From Acidobacteriota bacterium (GTDB lineage: Bacteria > Pseudomonadota > Alphaproteobacteria > Caulobacterales > Hyphomonadaceae), in contig JADJRB010000001.1 in NCBI GenBank assembly GCA_016712445.1, positions 1,550,001-1,614,000 of the forward strand: DNA of 64,000 bases, in the 5' to 3' direction. The notes under the pieces were generated by a model. It was given only the letters and a program-made list of their open reading frames with translations. It had not been told where the DNA came from and searched no databases. Of this stretch, positions 1-8,279 are shown one piece after another. Both the position numbers and the translations under genes were made by a program. Each line of letters starts with the position of its first letter. Positions within the stretch are counted from its first letter, which is position 1.

Positions 1-177
1 GCCGCGCCGGCTGACGACCAGGCCCTGATGCTTCAGGTCGAGCAGGATCTGCTCAAGGAACTTGCGGGGAATCACTTCCTGCGCGGCGATCTCGCCGATC
101 AGCATCGGCGCGTCCCCGGACCGGTCGGCGAGCGCCATCAGGGCGCGCAGGGCGTACTTGGACTTCTGCGAGATCAT
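1..177 (-). CDS. Rrf2 family transcriptional regulator, N-terminal part (cut by window edge)
   Basis: The reverse strand reads from an ATG at 177 into the window edge for 59 codons. The start MISQKSKYALRALMALAD, followed by the EIAAQEVIPRKFLEQILLDL segment, is typical of the winged-helix DNA-binding domain of Rrf2 proteins (IscR, NsrR, RirA, CymR). The Fe-S cysteines that would separate these subfamilies lie beyond the edge, so the effector cannot be named. It is divergent from the TonB receptor gene at 359, with 181 bases between the two starts, so it could regulate that gene. Family assignment is fairly firm; subfamily is open. Confidence 0.75.
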   Translation of the reverse strand, partial: MISQKSKYALRALMALADRSGDAPMLIGEIAAQEVIPRKFLEQILLDLKHQGLVVSRRG

Positions 178-358
178 CGCGGGACGGTCTGCCAGAGTTC
201 AGTTTTTCTTACAAGGCGACCAAATCACTCGGGTCAAGGCACTGGATTTGTAGGGAAATACGCCTGTGCTTGCGGCACTAAACCGAAGGTTTCGAAAATC
301 TCACTTTATTAATACGACTAAATAGGTCGAGATAATGTGCTTAAGATGGAGCTTTGAC

Positions 359-2710
359 ATGAACCCGCCTCACGCCCTGACCCTCGCCGCGCTGTTCAGC
401 GCCCTTGCCCCGATTGCCGCCGCGCAGGCCGATCCGCCGCCAGCCGCGGCGCCGGACGATGCCGAACTGCGCCGGGAGACGATCACCGTCACCGCCCGGC
501 GCGTGACCGAGGACCTTCAGGACGTGCCGATCCCCGTATCCGTGCTGACCGAGGACTTCATTGCCGAGACCGGCGCCTTCAACGTGGGCCGGCTGCGCGA
601 GATCGTGCCGACGCTGCAATTCTATTCGACCAACCCGCGCAATACCTCGATCAACATCCGGGGCCTTGGTGCGCCCTATGGCCTGACCAATGACGGGCTG
701 GATGCCGGGGTGGGGCTGTATGTCGACGGTGTGTTCTTCGCCCGGCCGGCTGCGACGACGCTCGACTTCATCGATGTCTCCCAGATCGAGGTGCTGCGCG
801 GGCCGCAAGGCACGCTGTTCGGCAAGAACACGACGGCCGGCGCGATCAACATCACGACCAAGAAGCCGTCGTTCACGCCGGAGACGGAAGTGGAACTGAC
901 TTACGGCAATCTCGGCTTTGTCCAGGCGAAGGGGGCGATCAGCGGGCCGATCACGGAGACGCTGGCGGGCCGGCTCTCCTTCTCGGGCACGCAGCGCGAC
1001 GGCACGCTCTATAACGTTGCCGGCAACGACCATATCAACGACCTCAACAATACCGGCGTGCGCGGCCAGCTGCTCTGGAATGCGTCGGACACGCTCGAAG
1101 TCATCCTGACCGGCGACCATACGCGACAGCGTCCGAACGGGTATGCCCTGGTGCCGGCAGGGGTCGCGCCGACGCTGCGCGCCGCCAATCGTCAGTATAC
1201 GGCGCTTGCCGGCTACTTCGGCTACGCGCCGCCGAGCTTCAACGCGTTCGACCGCCTGACGGATGCTGACACGCATCACCAGTCGGACCAGGACATTGGC
1301 GGCGTGTCGCTGACGGCGAACTGGGAGATCGGGCCGGGCACACTGACCTCGATCACGGCCTGGCGCCTCTGGAACTGGGGACCGTCGAATGACCGGGACT
1401 TCCTCGGCCTGCCGATCACGACGGTGTCGGCGAACCCCTCGGAGCAGACGCAGTGGACGCAGGAGCTGCGCTATGCGGGTGTTTTCAGCGATGATGTCGG
1501 ATTCGTGTTCGGCGCCTTCTACTTCCAGCAGGAGATCGATTCGACCGGGCGGCAGGAGCAGGGGAGCGCGGCGGCGCGCTGGCTGCTGAACCCGTCCTCG
1601 GCAGGCTGGGACACGCCGGGCCTGCTCGACGGATATGGTCAGACGTCTGACATCCAGTCCGACAATACGAGCGCGGCGCTGTTCGGCCAGCTTGAGTGGC
1701 ACGTGACCGACCGGCTGCGCCTGCTGCCCGGTGTGCGCCTGAATTATGACGAGAAGAGTGTCGACTACGATGCGCAGGTCTATGGCGGCCTGCAGACGGC
1801 CGACCCCGCGCTGATCGCGCTGCAGCGGTCGATCCTTGCGCCGCTGGCCTATGAGGCTTCGGCGGACGATACGAATGTCTCCTGGCAGCTGACGGCGGCA
1901 TATGATGTGACGCCGCGGGTCAATGCGTATGCGACCTATGCGACGGCGTTCAAGTCTGTGGGGCTGAACCTTGGCGGCATCCCGAACGACGCCGCCGGCA
2001 ATCCTGCCATCGGCCTTGCAACGGTCGCGCCTGAGGACGTGCGCCATATCGAGCTTGGCCTCAAGAGCGAGCCGCTGGACGGCGTGACGCTGAACCTGAC
2101 CGCTTACGACACCGAGATCGAGGACTATCAGGTGCAGGTCGTCAACGCGCAGGTCGGCGTGCTGCGGGGGTATTTGGCGAACGCGGACAAGGTGAGGGTG
2201 CGCGGGGTTGAGCTGGACGGCCGCGCACGGATCAATGACACCTTCACCGCCTATGGCGCGCTCGCCTGGACCGACGGAAAGTATGTCTCCTTTCCGGACG
2301 CGCCGCCGGCGCTGGAAAATACCGGTGGGCCGCAATCTGTGGACATTTCAGGTACGCGCCTGCCGGGGATTTCGGAATGGTCTGGCTCGGTTGGCGGCGA
2401 GGCGCACTGGAACGGAAGTTTCCTCGGACGGGAAGGGGAATACTTCACCGCGCTTGATGGCTTCTTCCGGTCGGACTTCTCCTCAAGCCCCACCGAGTCT
2501 GCGTATCTGACCGTAGACGGATATTCGGTGCTGAACGGCCGGATCGGATTCCGCTCGGACAAGGGATGGGATGTCTTCGTCTGGGCGAAGAACCTGTTAG
2601 ACGAGGAATATTTCGAACTGCTGGCGGCCCAGCCGGGCAACTCCGGCCTGTATGTCGGCCAGCCGGCTGACCCGCGCACCTATGGTATCACGCTGCGGGC
2701 AAGCTTCTGA
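359..2710 (+). CDS. TonB-dependent outer-membrane receptor
   Basis: Outer-membrane receptor of 783 residues, predicted to import a siderophore, vitamin or carbohydrate using TonB energy. I chose the ATG at 359 because GGAG lies 7 bases upstream and a clean signal peptide follows (MNPPHALTLAALFSALAPIA, cleaved near AAAQA); the upstream ATG at 335 would put a charged extension before it. A TonB-box-like ETITVTA follows the signal, then the plug domain (about residues 40-155, with IRGLG and VEVLRGPQGTLFGKN-type motifs), then a 22-strand-type barrel ending in Phe (ITLRASF). The substrate cannot be read from sequence. It stands alone, divergent from an Rrf2 regulator, and converges on nrdB. Confidence 0.92.
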   Translation: MNPPHALTLAALFSALAPIAAAQADPPPAAAPDDAELRRETITVTARRVTEDLQDVPIPVSVLTEDFIAETGAFNVGRLREIVPTLQFYSTNPRNTSINIRGLGAPYGLTNDGLDAGVGLYVDGVFFARPAATTLDFIDVSQIEVLRGPQGTLFGKNTTAGAINITTKKPSFTPETEVELTYGNLGFVQAKGAISGPITETLAGRLSFSGTQRDGTLYNVAGNDHINDLNNTGVRGQLLWNASDTLEVILTGDHTRQRPNGYALVPAGVAPTLRAANRQYTALAGYFGYAPPSFNAFDRLTDADTHHQSDQDIGGVSLTANWEIGPGTLTSITAWRLWNWGPSNDRDFLGLPITTVSANPSEQTQWTQELRYAGVFSDDVGFVFGAFYFQQEIDSTGRQEQGSAAARWLLNPSSAGWDTPGLLDGYGQTSDIQSDNTSAALFGQLEWHVTDRLRLLPGVRLNYDEKSVDYDAQVYGGLQTADPALIALQRSILAPLAYEASADDTNVSWQLTAAYDVTPRVNAYATYATAFKSVGLNLGGIPNDAAGNPAIGLATVAPEDVRHIELGLKSEPLDGVTLNLTAYDTEIEDYQVQVVNAQVGVLRGYLANADKVRVRGVELDGRARINDTFTAYGALAWTDGKYVSFPDAPPALENTGGPQSVDISGTRLPGISEWSGSVGGEAHWNGSFLGREGEYFTALDGFFRSDFSSSPTESAYLTVDGYSVLNGRIGFRSDKGWDVFVWAKNLLDEEYFELLAAQPGNSGLYVGQPADPRTYGITLRASF

Positions 2711-2723
2711 GGGACAGACCCGC

Positions 2724-2741
2724 CCCCGCGCGTTGGCGGGG
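2724..2741. terminator. GC-rich hairpin between convergent TonB receptor gene and nrdB
   Basis: CCCCGC (2724-2729) pairs with GCGGGG (2736-2741) around a 6-base loop, in the 37-base gap between the two convergent stop codons. No T tract follows on either strand, so intrinsic termination is an inference from position only. Confidence 0.35.
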
Positions 2742-2747
2742 CGCGGG

Positions 2748-3782
2748 CTACTCCGCCGGGACGCTTTCGGCGCGCTTGCGGCGGTCGTCGAAGCGGCTCC
2801 AGACGCCGTCATCGCCGTGCCAGTCGCCTTTCGTGGCGCCTTTGGAATATTCGGTGGCGCGCTGTTCGAAGAAGTTTGCGTGCTCGACACCGTTGAGGAT
2901 TTCCGACAGCCAGGGCAGCGGGTGCTTGGTGATGCCGTAGAGCGGCTCGATCTTCAGCTGGCCGAGGCGCCAGTCGGCGATGTAGCGGATATAGTTCTTG
3001 ATGTCGTCCGGCGTCATGCCTTCCACCGGACCCATTTCGAAGGCGAGGTCGATGAACTTGTCTTCGAGTGCGATCACCGTGCGGCAGCACTCGCGGATCT
3101 TTTCGCGCAGGGCATCGGTCATCACGCCGGTCTCGGCGCAGAAAGTGTGGAAGAGCTTGATCATGCCTTCGCAGTGAAGGCTCTCGTCGCGGATCGACCA
3201 GGTGACGATCTGGCCCATGCCCTTCATCTTGTTGAAGCGCGGGAAGTTCATCAGCATCGCGAAGGAGGCGAAGAGCTGCAGGCCTTCCGTGAACGCACCG
3301 AAGACGGCCATCGAGACGGCGATGTCTTCGTTCGTCTCGCAGCCGAACTGGCCGAGATAGTCGTGCTTGGCCGCCATCTCCTGGTATTCCATGAAGGCGG
3401 AGAATTCGGAATCCGGCATGCCGATCGTCTCGAGCAGCAGGGCATAGGCCGCGATGTGGATCGTCTCCATGTTGGAGAAGGACGACAGCATCATCGAGAC
3501 TTCCACAGGCCGGAACAGCGGCATGTAGTTCTTCATGTAGTTGGCGCCGACCTCGACGTCCGACTGGGTGAAGAAGCGGAAGATCTGGGTCAGCAGGTTG
3601 CGCTCGGCGTCCGAGAGCTTGACCGCCCAGTCCTTGCAATCCTCGCCGAGGGGAACTTCCTCGGGCATCCAGTGGACCTGCTGCTGCTTCTTCCAGAACT
3701 CATAGGCCCAAGGATAGCGGAACGGCTTGTACGCATGGCTCGGGGTGAGCAGGCCAGGCACGCTGGGATTTCCGTCAGCCAT
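2748..3782 (-). CDS. nrdB: Ribonucleotide reductase class I, beta (radical) subunit
   Basis: Small subunit of aerobic class I ribonucleotide reductase, carrying the di-iron/tyrosyl-radical cofactor that starts reduction of ribonucleotides to deoxyribonucleotides in the cytoplasm. Visible cofactor residues, by spacing against E. coli NrdB: D75, E106 and H109 (METIH), radical tyrosine Y113, E166, E200 and H203 (RDESLH). The 344-residue length is normal. AAGGAG stands before the ATG at 3782. The alpha subunit gene is not adjacent within this window, so nrdA is either elsewhere or beyond other genes. The upstream 130 bases hold candidate NrdR and cell-cycle sites listed separately. Confidence 0.95.
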   Translation of the reverse strand: MADGNPSVPGLLTPSHAYKPFRYPWAYEFWKKQQQVHWMPEEVPLGEDCKDWAVKLSDAERNLLTQIFRFFTQSDVEVGANYMKNYMPLFRPVEVSMMLSSFSNMETIHIAAYALLLETIGMPDSEFSAFMEYQEMAAKHDYLGQFGCETNEDIAVSMAVFGAFTEGLQLFASFAMLMNFPRFNKMKGMGQIVTWSIRDESLHCEGMIKLFHTFCAETGVMTDALREKIRECCRTVIALEDKFIDLAFEMGPVEGMTPDDIKNYIRYIADWRLGQLKIEPLYGITKHPLPWLSEILNGVEHANFFEQRATEYSKGATKGDWHGDDGVWSRFDDRRKRAESVPAE

Positions 3783-3822
3783 GAAAAGGGCTCCTTGGGC
3801 AAGTCATCAATATGGGTATCAA

Positions 3823-3870
3823 ACACCACATCTTGTGCTTAAAAAGTGTTAACGACGCAACATGTGCGAG
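3823..3870 (-). promoter_or_regulatory. Candidate tandem NrdR boxes and TTAA/DnaA-like motifs upstream of nrdB
   Basis: ACACCACATCTTGTGC (3823-3838) matches the 16-base NrdR palindrome (ACACWATATATWGTGT) at 12 positions. A weaker copy starting ACGCAACAT (3855-3870) begins 32 bases further, about three helical turns, which is the usual NrdR tandem spacing. Overlapping them, TTAA (3839-3842) and TTAAC (3849-3853) are separated by six bases, one short of a CtrA box, and AAATCCACA (3874-3882) is 7/9 to a DnaA box. Function is inferred from motif and position. Confidence 0.42.
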
Positions 3871-3909
3871 CGGAAATCCACAAGTTGATCTCGCCTGAGG
3901 CGCGAAAGG

Positions 3910-5214
3910 TCAGGCTTTTCCGGGGCCTCGGGGGACGCCTGCGGGCTTGAGGCCGAGGCGGTGGAGGGCGGCCTGGCAGAGTTCGAGGTCGACCTGCGTC
4001 CACGCAAGGAAGCCGACGCGTTCGATCTTGGTGTCGGCGGAATGCAGCAGGTACTGATGCGCGGCGTGGATCAGCCCCTGCACGCGCTCGTGCGGGGATT
4101 CGCCCGGCGAGCGGGCGCCAAAGAGCGGGATCAGGACCGAGCGCAGGGCGGACTTGGCGTTCAGCTTGGCGCCGAACTGGGTGTTGTACTGGTCAACGGC
4201 GGCGAGCGCGTTGGTGACGCATTTGCGGTAAGCGCCGATCAGCTGGTAGCCGCGGCCGGGCTCGCCCTGGTGTGCGGCGACGTGGACGAGCAGCTTGACC
4301 TTGTTGGTCTTTGCGAGGGCGCCGGGGCGGGTGATCATGGTGGTGGCCGGTTCAATGCCGGTGCGGTGGTTGGCGCCGACCTTGCTGCGCAGGAGGCGCG
4401 TGATCGCATCGTCGCGGACGAAGCCATGCCGGTCGCGGCGGGAGCCCAGATATCGGATGGTGGCCGAGACAGAGGAGTCGTGCAGGCGCGCGAGCTCCAT
4501 GCGGGTGTTCTCGGGGTTCACCCAGACGTCCATGTCGTCGACATCCGAGATGTCGCCCGTGACGATCTCGATCTGGCGGGCGGCCTTGGGGCCGGTCATG
4601 CCGGCGAGTCCGAGCTTGTAGATGTGGTAGCGCCGTTCGGGCAGGGGCCGGTCCGGCAGGCGGATATTGATGCCGGGGATCAGCGAGTGGACGATCGAGT
4701 CGGTCGCGCGGTTGTCGAGGCTGTTCTTGATGTGGGTGCGCAGCAGGGCGCGGCAGTCGGCGAGGATCTGCGCGCGGGCGGGGGCGCCTTCGGGGGGCAG
4801 CTCATAGTCGAGCGCGCGCACGCCGGTGATGTTGAAGTCTTCTGCAGTGCCGGCGTGGCACATGACGACGGTGCCGGCGCGGCGGGCAGCCTGGCGGATG
4901 CCGAGTTCGAAGAAGATGTCCGGTGAGCCGAGCGAGATGTCGGCGATGACGACGTCGGCGTCGATGATGTTCTCGACCATCTCGCGGTGGATGAGGCCTG
5001 AACGGCTGACCCGGTCGGAGCGGATGCAGTCGAGGTCGAGGTCTTCGGCGACCGGCTGGATGATCTCGTGGAAGACGGTATCGAAATCGATGTTCGGCTG
5101 GTCGGGGCCGGTCGGCGCGGCATAGGGGAGGATGACGAAACAGCGTCGGCCGGTCTGGCGCGCCTCGAACTCTGCGGGTTTCTCCGCAACCTGTGTCTTG
5201 CCTTCAAACGCCAT
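3910..5214 (-). CDS. Fusion of TIR/deoxyribosyltransferase-like domain with macro domain; possible NAD/ADP-ribose signalling or defence protein
   Basis: A 434-residue protein with no signal peptide or membrane segment, so cytoplasmic. Residues about 24-165 have the pattern of TIR-like/nucleoside 2-deoxyribosyltransferase-like Rossmann domains: CFVILPYA, then a DxD-type strand, ENIIDADVVIADIS, and SPDIFFELGIRQA, where E103 sits at the position of the catalytic glutamate in NAD-cleaving relatives. Residues about 214-392 look like a macro domain: IEIVTGDISDVDDMDVWVNPEN (with N233 and N236 for the usual NAxN), SVSATIRYLGS, RPGALAKTNKVKLLVHVAA, and IPLFGARSPGESP for the glycine-rich loop. The ATG at 5214 was chosen over a GTG at 5385 because the extra 57 residues look non-coding. 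A TATAAT (5418-5423, minus) lies upstream. Domain calls are by eye; the function is inference. Confidence 0.6.
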   Translation of the reverse strand: MAFEGKTQVAEKPAEFEARQTGRRCFVILPYAAPTGPDQPNIDFDTVFHEIIQPVAEDLDLDCIRSDRVSRSGLIHREMVENIIDADVVIADISLGSPDIFFELGIRQAARRAGTVVMCHAGTAEDFNITGVRALDYELPPEGAPARAQILADCRALLRTHIKNSLDNRATDSIVHSLIPGINIRLPDRPLPERRYHIYKLGLAGMTGPKAARQIEIVTGDISDVDDMDVWVNPENTRMELARLHDSSVSATIRYLGSRRDRHGFVRDDAITRLLRSKVGANHRTGIEPATTMITRPGALAKTNKVKLLVHVAAHQGEPGRGYQLIGAYRKCVTNALAAVDQYNTQFGAKLNAKSALRSVLIPLFGARSPGESPHERVQGLIHAAHQYLLHSADTKIERVGFLAWTQVDLELCQAALHRLGLKPAGVPRGPGKA

Positions 5215-5466
5215 TGTCACTTGCCCCGTTGCCTTCCGTTCGGATCCGCCACCATCAGACCCGGCCCGTGTCGCGCGTGCAGGCGCCCATGCCTGCCGCT
5301 GCTTGAAAATGACGAAACTATGGCGCCTTGAAACTGGCAAGGCGGGGTCTGGCGGGTTTCGGCGCGCCAGCGGGCGGGCGAGCACTAGAGCCCTGAATCC
5401 TGTAGGGAATGGGCCAGATTATAAATGCGTAAGGTTGTACTGGCGGACGGGGTCGCAACGGCGCTT

Positions 5467-5937
5467 CTATGAGCAGGAATAGTTTCCGTCGGAAGCGAGG
5501 TTCTCCACAAGCCGTTCAACACCCGCGCGATCCTCATCAGTCAGGTCGCGGCAGGCGCCGTTTGACTCGGCGCATATTCGAAAGCGGTCTGCATAGAACA
5601 CATCAGCCCCGTTGCGCGCAGTTTCGACCCGCGCGAGCAGACGAAGGTCCATCTCGCTTTCTGCAATTTGTCCGTCCCAGGTAGCCGGGTTGCCGATCAA
5701 TGCGAGCATCGCCTCCGCCGCCTGGCGATCTGACAGACAAACGTGCGCGGTATTTCCGGTGGCTCTTGTGAGGTCGTCACGAAGGTATCTCATTCGCGTC
5801 AGGACATCCCATTGGACAAAAAATACTTCCATCGCTGCATCCGGCGCTTGAGGTGCCGACGACGGCGGAACTGGCGCTTCACAACCAGCGGCAGCGATGA
5901 TTGCTACTGAAATGAATCCGCGAAACAGGCGTTTCAT
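5467..5937 (-). CDS. Small hypothetical lipoprotein
   Basis: 156 residues starting MKRLFRGFISVAIIAAAGC, a lipoprotein signal with lipobox AAGC and Cys19 as the predicted lipidated residue. The mature part is soluble, acidic and has four further cysteines (CLS, CAE, CRD and the C-terminal CS), suggesting disulfides in the periplasm. No family was recognised. The ATG is 6 bases after the stop of the cyclophilin gene, so the two are probably co-transcribed although no clear ribosome site precedes it. Its base composition looks visibly less GC-rich than its neighbours. Confidence 0.6.
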   Translation of the reverse strand: MKRLFRGFISVAIIAAAGCEAPVPPSSAPQAPDAAMEVFFVQWDVLTRMRYLRDDLTRATGNTAHVCLSDRQAAEAMLALIGNPATWDGQIAESEMDLRLLARVETARNGADVFYADRFRICAESNGACRDLTDEDRAGVERLVENLASDGNYSCS

Positions 5938-5943
5938 CGCTAA

Positions 5944-6882
5944 CTAGTCGTCACCGCCAACCTTGCGGACCGGGACGGGGAGCGTGCAGACGTCGAGCAT
6001 GTTGACCGGCGGCGCGATGAACGCCGCAATGCCGGAATAGTCCCGCTTGGACGTCTTGAGGGCGTCCCAGTCCGCCGACGCAGTGTCCATCACTTCGTAG
6101 ACCGGACGTTCGGCTTCCGGGATGGAGGCGGCGAGTTTGGCCGAGACGATGTAGTTTTCACCGAGCTTGGAGCGGCGGTATTGCATCAACTGCTGGGCCA
6201 GCGGCTCGTCCTCGCCAAACAGGGCGCCCGCCTCTTCCTCCGTGAACGGATCGACGCGGGGGAGGCGGTGGATATGCTGCATGCCGTCAATGACGCGGCC
6301 GAAGACCGTATAGTTGCGGTCGAGGTAGCGGCGCGGCTGGAGCGGGAAGAAGATTTCGGTGTTGCCGGTGTCAGGCGCCTCGTCGCGCGCCATGCCGAGG
6401 GCGCCGGGGCAGTTGAGCAGCCATTCCTGCGTCTCGTCGCGCCCGACGGCGAAACCTGCGCGGTGGCCGACCTCGGGAGCGAACAGGTCCGCGTTGCCGT
6501 GAGGGGTGAAGCCGTCGGCGCCGACGGCGCGTTCTGCCTCCAGGGGCAGGTTGGGCCACGCCTTGGAGGCCATCGGGAATTCGCGGCCCGCCTGCGCAAC
6601 GTGGCCTTCGATGACGCGGTAAAAGTACTCGTTGTCGAAAAAGCCTTCGGCGAGCATTTCGCGCAGCTGGGCCACATGGGCCGGCGCGGCCTCGGGGAAG
6701 AGTTCGATGGCGACGGTCCCGGTCGGCAATTCCATGATCACGAGGTTTTCCGGATCGACCGGGCGCCAGGCGGGAACGTCTGCGGCGGGCGGCGTTTCTG
6801 CCGCCAACGTTTCAGCGGGAGGCGGCGGCGCGCTGGCGCAGGCGGCAAGGGCGAGGGCGGCGAGCAGGATCGGACGGGTCAT
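5944..6882 (-). CDS. Cyclophilin-type peptidyl-prolyl cis-trans isomerase, predicted lipoprotein
   Basis: 312 residues from the ATG at 6882; the start there gives MTRPILLAALALAAC with a lipobox and Cys15, so the enzyme should be anchored in the periplasm, where it would help fold secreted or outer-membrane proteins. The cyclophilin fold runs from about residue 50 to 225: MELPTGTVAIELFPEAAP, FFDNEYFYRVIEGHVAQAGR, and NYTVFGRVIDGMQHIHRL. The glutamine of the usual FxMQGG motif is kept as AQAGR, while several other active-site positions differ. A C-terminal extension of roughly 85 residues has no match I recognise. It heads a two-gene unit with the lipoprotein downstream. Confidence 0.85.
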   Translation of the reverse strand: MTRPILLAALALAACASAPPPPAETLAAETPPAADVPAWRPVDPENLVIMELPTGTVAIELFPEAAPAHVAQLREMLAEGFFDNEYFYRVIEGHVAQAGREFPMASKAWPNLPLEAERAVGADGFTPHGNADLFAPEVGHRAGFAVGRDETQEWLLNCPGALGMARDEAPDTGNTEIFFPLQPRRYLDRNYTVFGRVIDGMQHIHRLPRVDPFTEEEAGALFGEDEPLAQQLMQYRRSKLGENYIVSAKLAASIPEAERPVYEVMDTASADWDALKTSKRDYSGIAAFIAPPVNMLDVCTLPVPVRKVGGDD

Positions 6883-6928
6883 GCGGAAAACCTTGGGCAA
6901 GCGGGCGGGCGGCGTCAATGGCGGCGGA

Positions 6929-7225
6929 TCAAACGTCGAAGCCGTATTTGTCCTTCAGGAACTGGCGGATCTCTTCGGTGGGCGCGTCGCCGTAGCAGGA
7001 GGCGATTACCTTGCCGTAGTCCTCCAGCTGGATCGTCTGTGGCTGCTTCAGGGCTTCGGTGAAGGCGGCCTCCCGGTTGGCCGGGATATAGACGAAGTAA
7101 TAGGCGCGCCGACCTGTGGTGTAGGTTGCGCTGAGCTTGTGGATGAGGTGCGGGCTGCGCGCGATCAGCTGATCGACGGCGCTGCGGGGCGCGGGCGGGC
7201 CGCCTGACGTTCCGGGCGTGGCCAT
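6929..7225 (-). CDS. Conserved hypothetical protein, 98 aa
   Basis: Starts at the ATG at 7225, with AAGGAG about 9 bases upstream, which is much better supported than longer in-frame starts. The protein is soluble, with a core LIHKLSATYTTGRRAYYFVYI and a C-terminal EEIRQFLKDKYGFDV. No signal peptide, membrane segment or catalytic motif is visible, and I do not recognise the family. It lies 46 bases upstream of the cyclophilin gene on the same strand and could be its operon partner; it is divergent from the GFA gene. Confidence 0.65.
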   Translation of the reverse strand: MATPGTSGGPPAPRSAVDQLIARSPHLIHKLSATYTTGRRAYYFVYIPANREAAFTEALKQPQTIQLEDYGKVIASCYGDAPTEEIRQFLKDKYGFDV

Positions 7226-7340
7226 GGCGGCGCACTCCTTGTTTCCCCAGCGCGGCGAAGCTGGCAGCGTTTCCGGGCACAATTGAGGCATGCAAGTCTG
7301 CCGGTTGTGCGCCTACGGAAGAGGAGGCATCAAGGTCGGC

Positions 7341-7838
7341 ATGAAACGTGCCCATTTCGATCGCCTGCCCATCCCCGCGCTGCCGCTGGATGGCGGCTGC
7401 CATTGCGGGGCCGTGCGCTACCGGATCACTGCCCGGCCGCTGGCGGTGAATGCCTGCCACTGCGATGACTGCAAGCGGCTCTCGGGCGCAACGTTCGGGC
7501 TGTACCTGCATGTGGATAAGGCAGCACTCGAGATTTCGGGCGGCCCGCGCGACACGTTCCGGCGCACGGGCGGCAGCGGCAACCAGATCAGCATCGAGCG
7601 CTGCGCGGCGTGCGGCACGCGGATGTGGCACTTGCCGGACGTAGCGCCGGATCTTGTGATCTTGTGCGCGGGCACGCTCGACGACCCGAGCTGGGCTATC
7701 CCGACCTCGCACATCTTCATCGAACAGGCCGCGCCGGATGCCGTGGCGGCGGAGGATGCGATCGCTGTGGAACAGTTCCAGACGACGCGGGCAGCGCTTT
7801 GGGAGCGGTTCAGCGAGATCTACTTGGCGGGCAGGTAG
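7341..7838 (+). CDS. GFA family (glutathione-dependent formaldehyde-activating/CENP-V) zinc protein
   Basis: 165 residues with the complete GFA zinc pattern: C20-x-C22 (GGCHCGAVRY), C39/C41-x2-C44 (ACHCDDC) and C88-x2-C91 (CAACGT). Members bind two zinc ions in a beta-tent fold; some bind S-hydroxymethyl-glutathione or act on other small adducts, but most have no proven substrate. The ATG at 7341 is preferred over one at 7290; AGGAGG lies 13 bases before it. The 3' end overlaps the convergent membrane-protein gene by 19 bases. Confidence 0.87.
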   Translation: MKRAHFDRLPIPALPLDGGCHCGAVRYRITARPLAVNACHCDDCKRLSGATFGLYLHVDKAALEISGGPRDTFRRTGGSGNQISIERCAACGTRMWHLPDVAPDLVILCAGTLDDPSWAIPTSHIFIEQAAPDAVAAEDAIAVEQFQTTRAALWERFSEIYLAGR

Positions 7839-8197
7839 CGCAGGCCGAGCGCGGCAAGCGCAACGCAGGTGACCTCGACGATGATCGCCTGGGCGACGCC
7901 TTCCGGCGGACCGTCGAGCGCGATGCCGAGGACGCGGCCGCAAGCGGCGATGCCATAGAGCGCGAGCGGCGCGAGCAGCCAGCTGCGCTTGCCGCGCAGG
8001 AGCGCGCCGGCGCAGGCGAGGGCGGCGACGAGGAAGAAGGCGCCGACATCGGCGCGGATCGTGTTGAGGCCGAGCGGGGCGTCGGTGATGATGCCGAGCG
8101 CGGCGGCGATCCTCGGCGGCGATGACAGGGCGATAAGCGCCATCAGGGTGGAAAAGAGGCCGACGAGGCCGACACCGATACGAGCAATCCAGACCAT
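7820..8197 (-). CDS. Four-helix membrane protein, DUF4345-like
   Basis: 125 residues from the ATG at 8197, which has GGGAGG about 6 bases upstream. Four hydrophobic segments are visible (about 3-24, 45-66, 70-90 and 100-120). The segment NTIRADVGAFFLVAALACAG resembles the conserved second-helix region of DUF4345 inner-membrane proteins. No function is known for that family. The gene follows the SRPBCC gene by 82 bases on the same strand and overlaps the convergent GFA gene at its 3' end. Confidence 0.68.
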   Translation of the reverse strand: MVWIARIGVGLVGLFSTLMALIALSSPPRIAAALGIITDAPLGLNTIRADVGAFFLVAALACAGALLRGKRSWLLAPLALYGIAACGRVLGIALDGPPEGVAQAIIVEVTCVALAALGLRYLPAK

Positions 8198-8279
8198 CAA
8201 AACCTCCCCGAATGATGCTGGCATCAGGGCTGCCAGAAGCGGCGAAGGCTGGCAATCGCTGCCTTGGCGGCAATGGGAG

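Noticed and set aside
335..358. Earlier ATG for the TonB receptor
   Set aside because: Adds MCLRWSFD before the signal peptide and lacks a ribosome site; the ATG at 359 has GGAG at the right distance.
341..2335. Long minus-strand open frame of 664 codons
   Set aside because: It lies wholly opposite the TonB receptor gene, is Arg-rich and low-complexity, and arises from GC-rich codon bias.
2652..3842. Plus-strand open frame of 396 codons opposite nrdB
   Set aside because: nrdB has all cofactor residues; the opposing frame has no recognisable motif.
5215..5385. GTG-initiated 57-residue N-terminal extension of the TIR-like/macro protein
   Set aside because: The added segment is Pro/Arg/Ala-rich without structure and the ATG at 5214 has a purine-rich leader; however a TATAAT at 5418-5423 would fit the longer form, so this is not certain.
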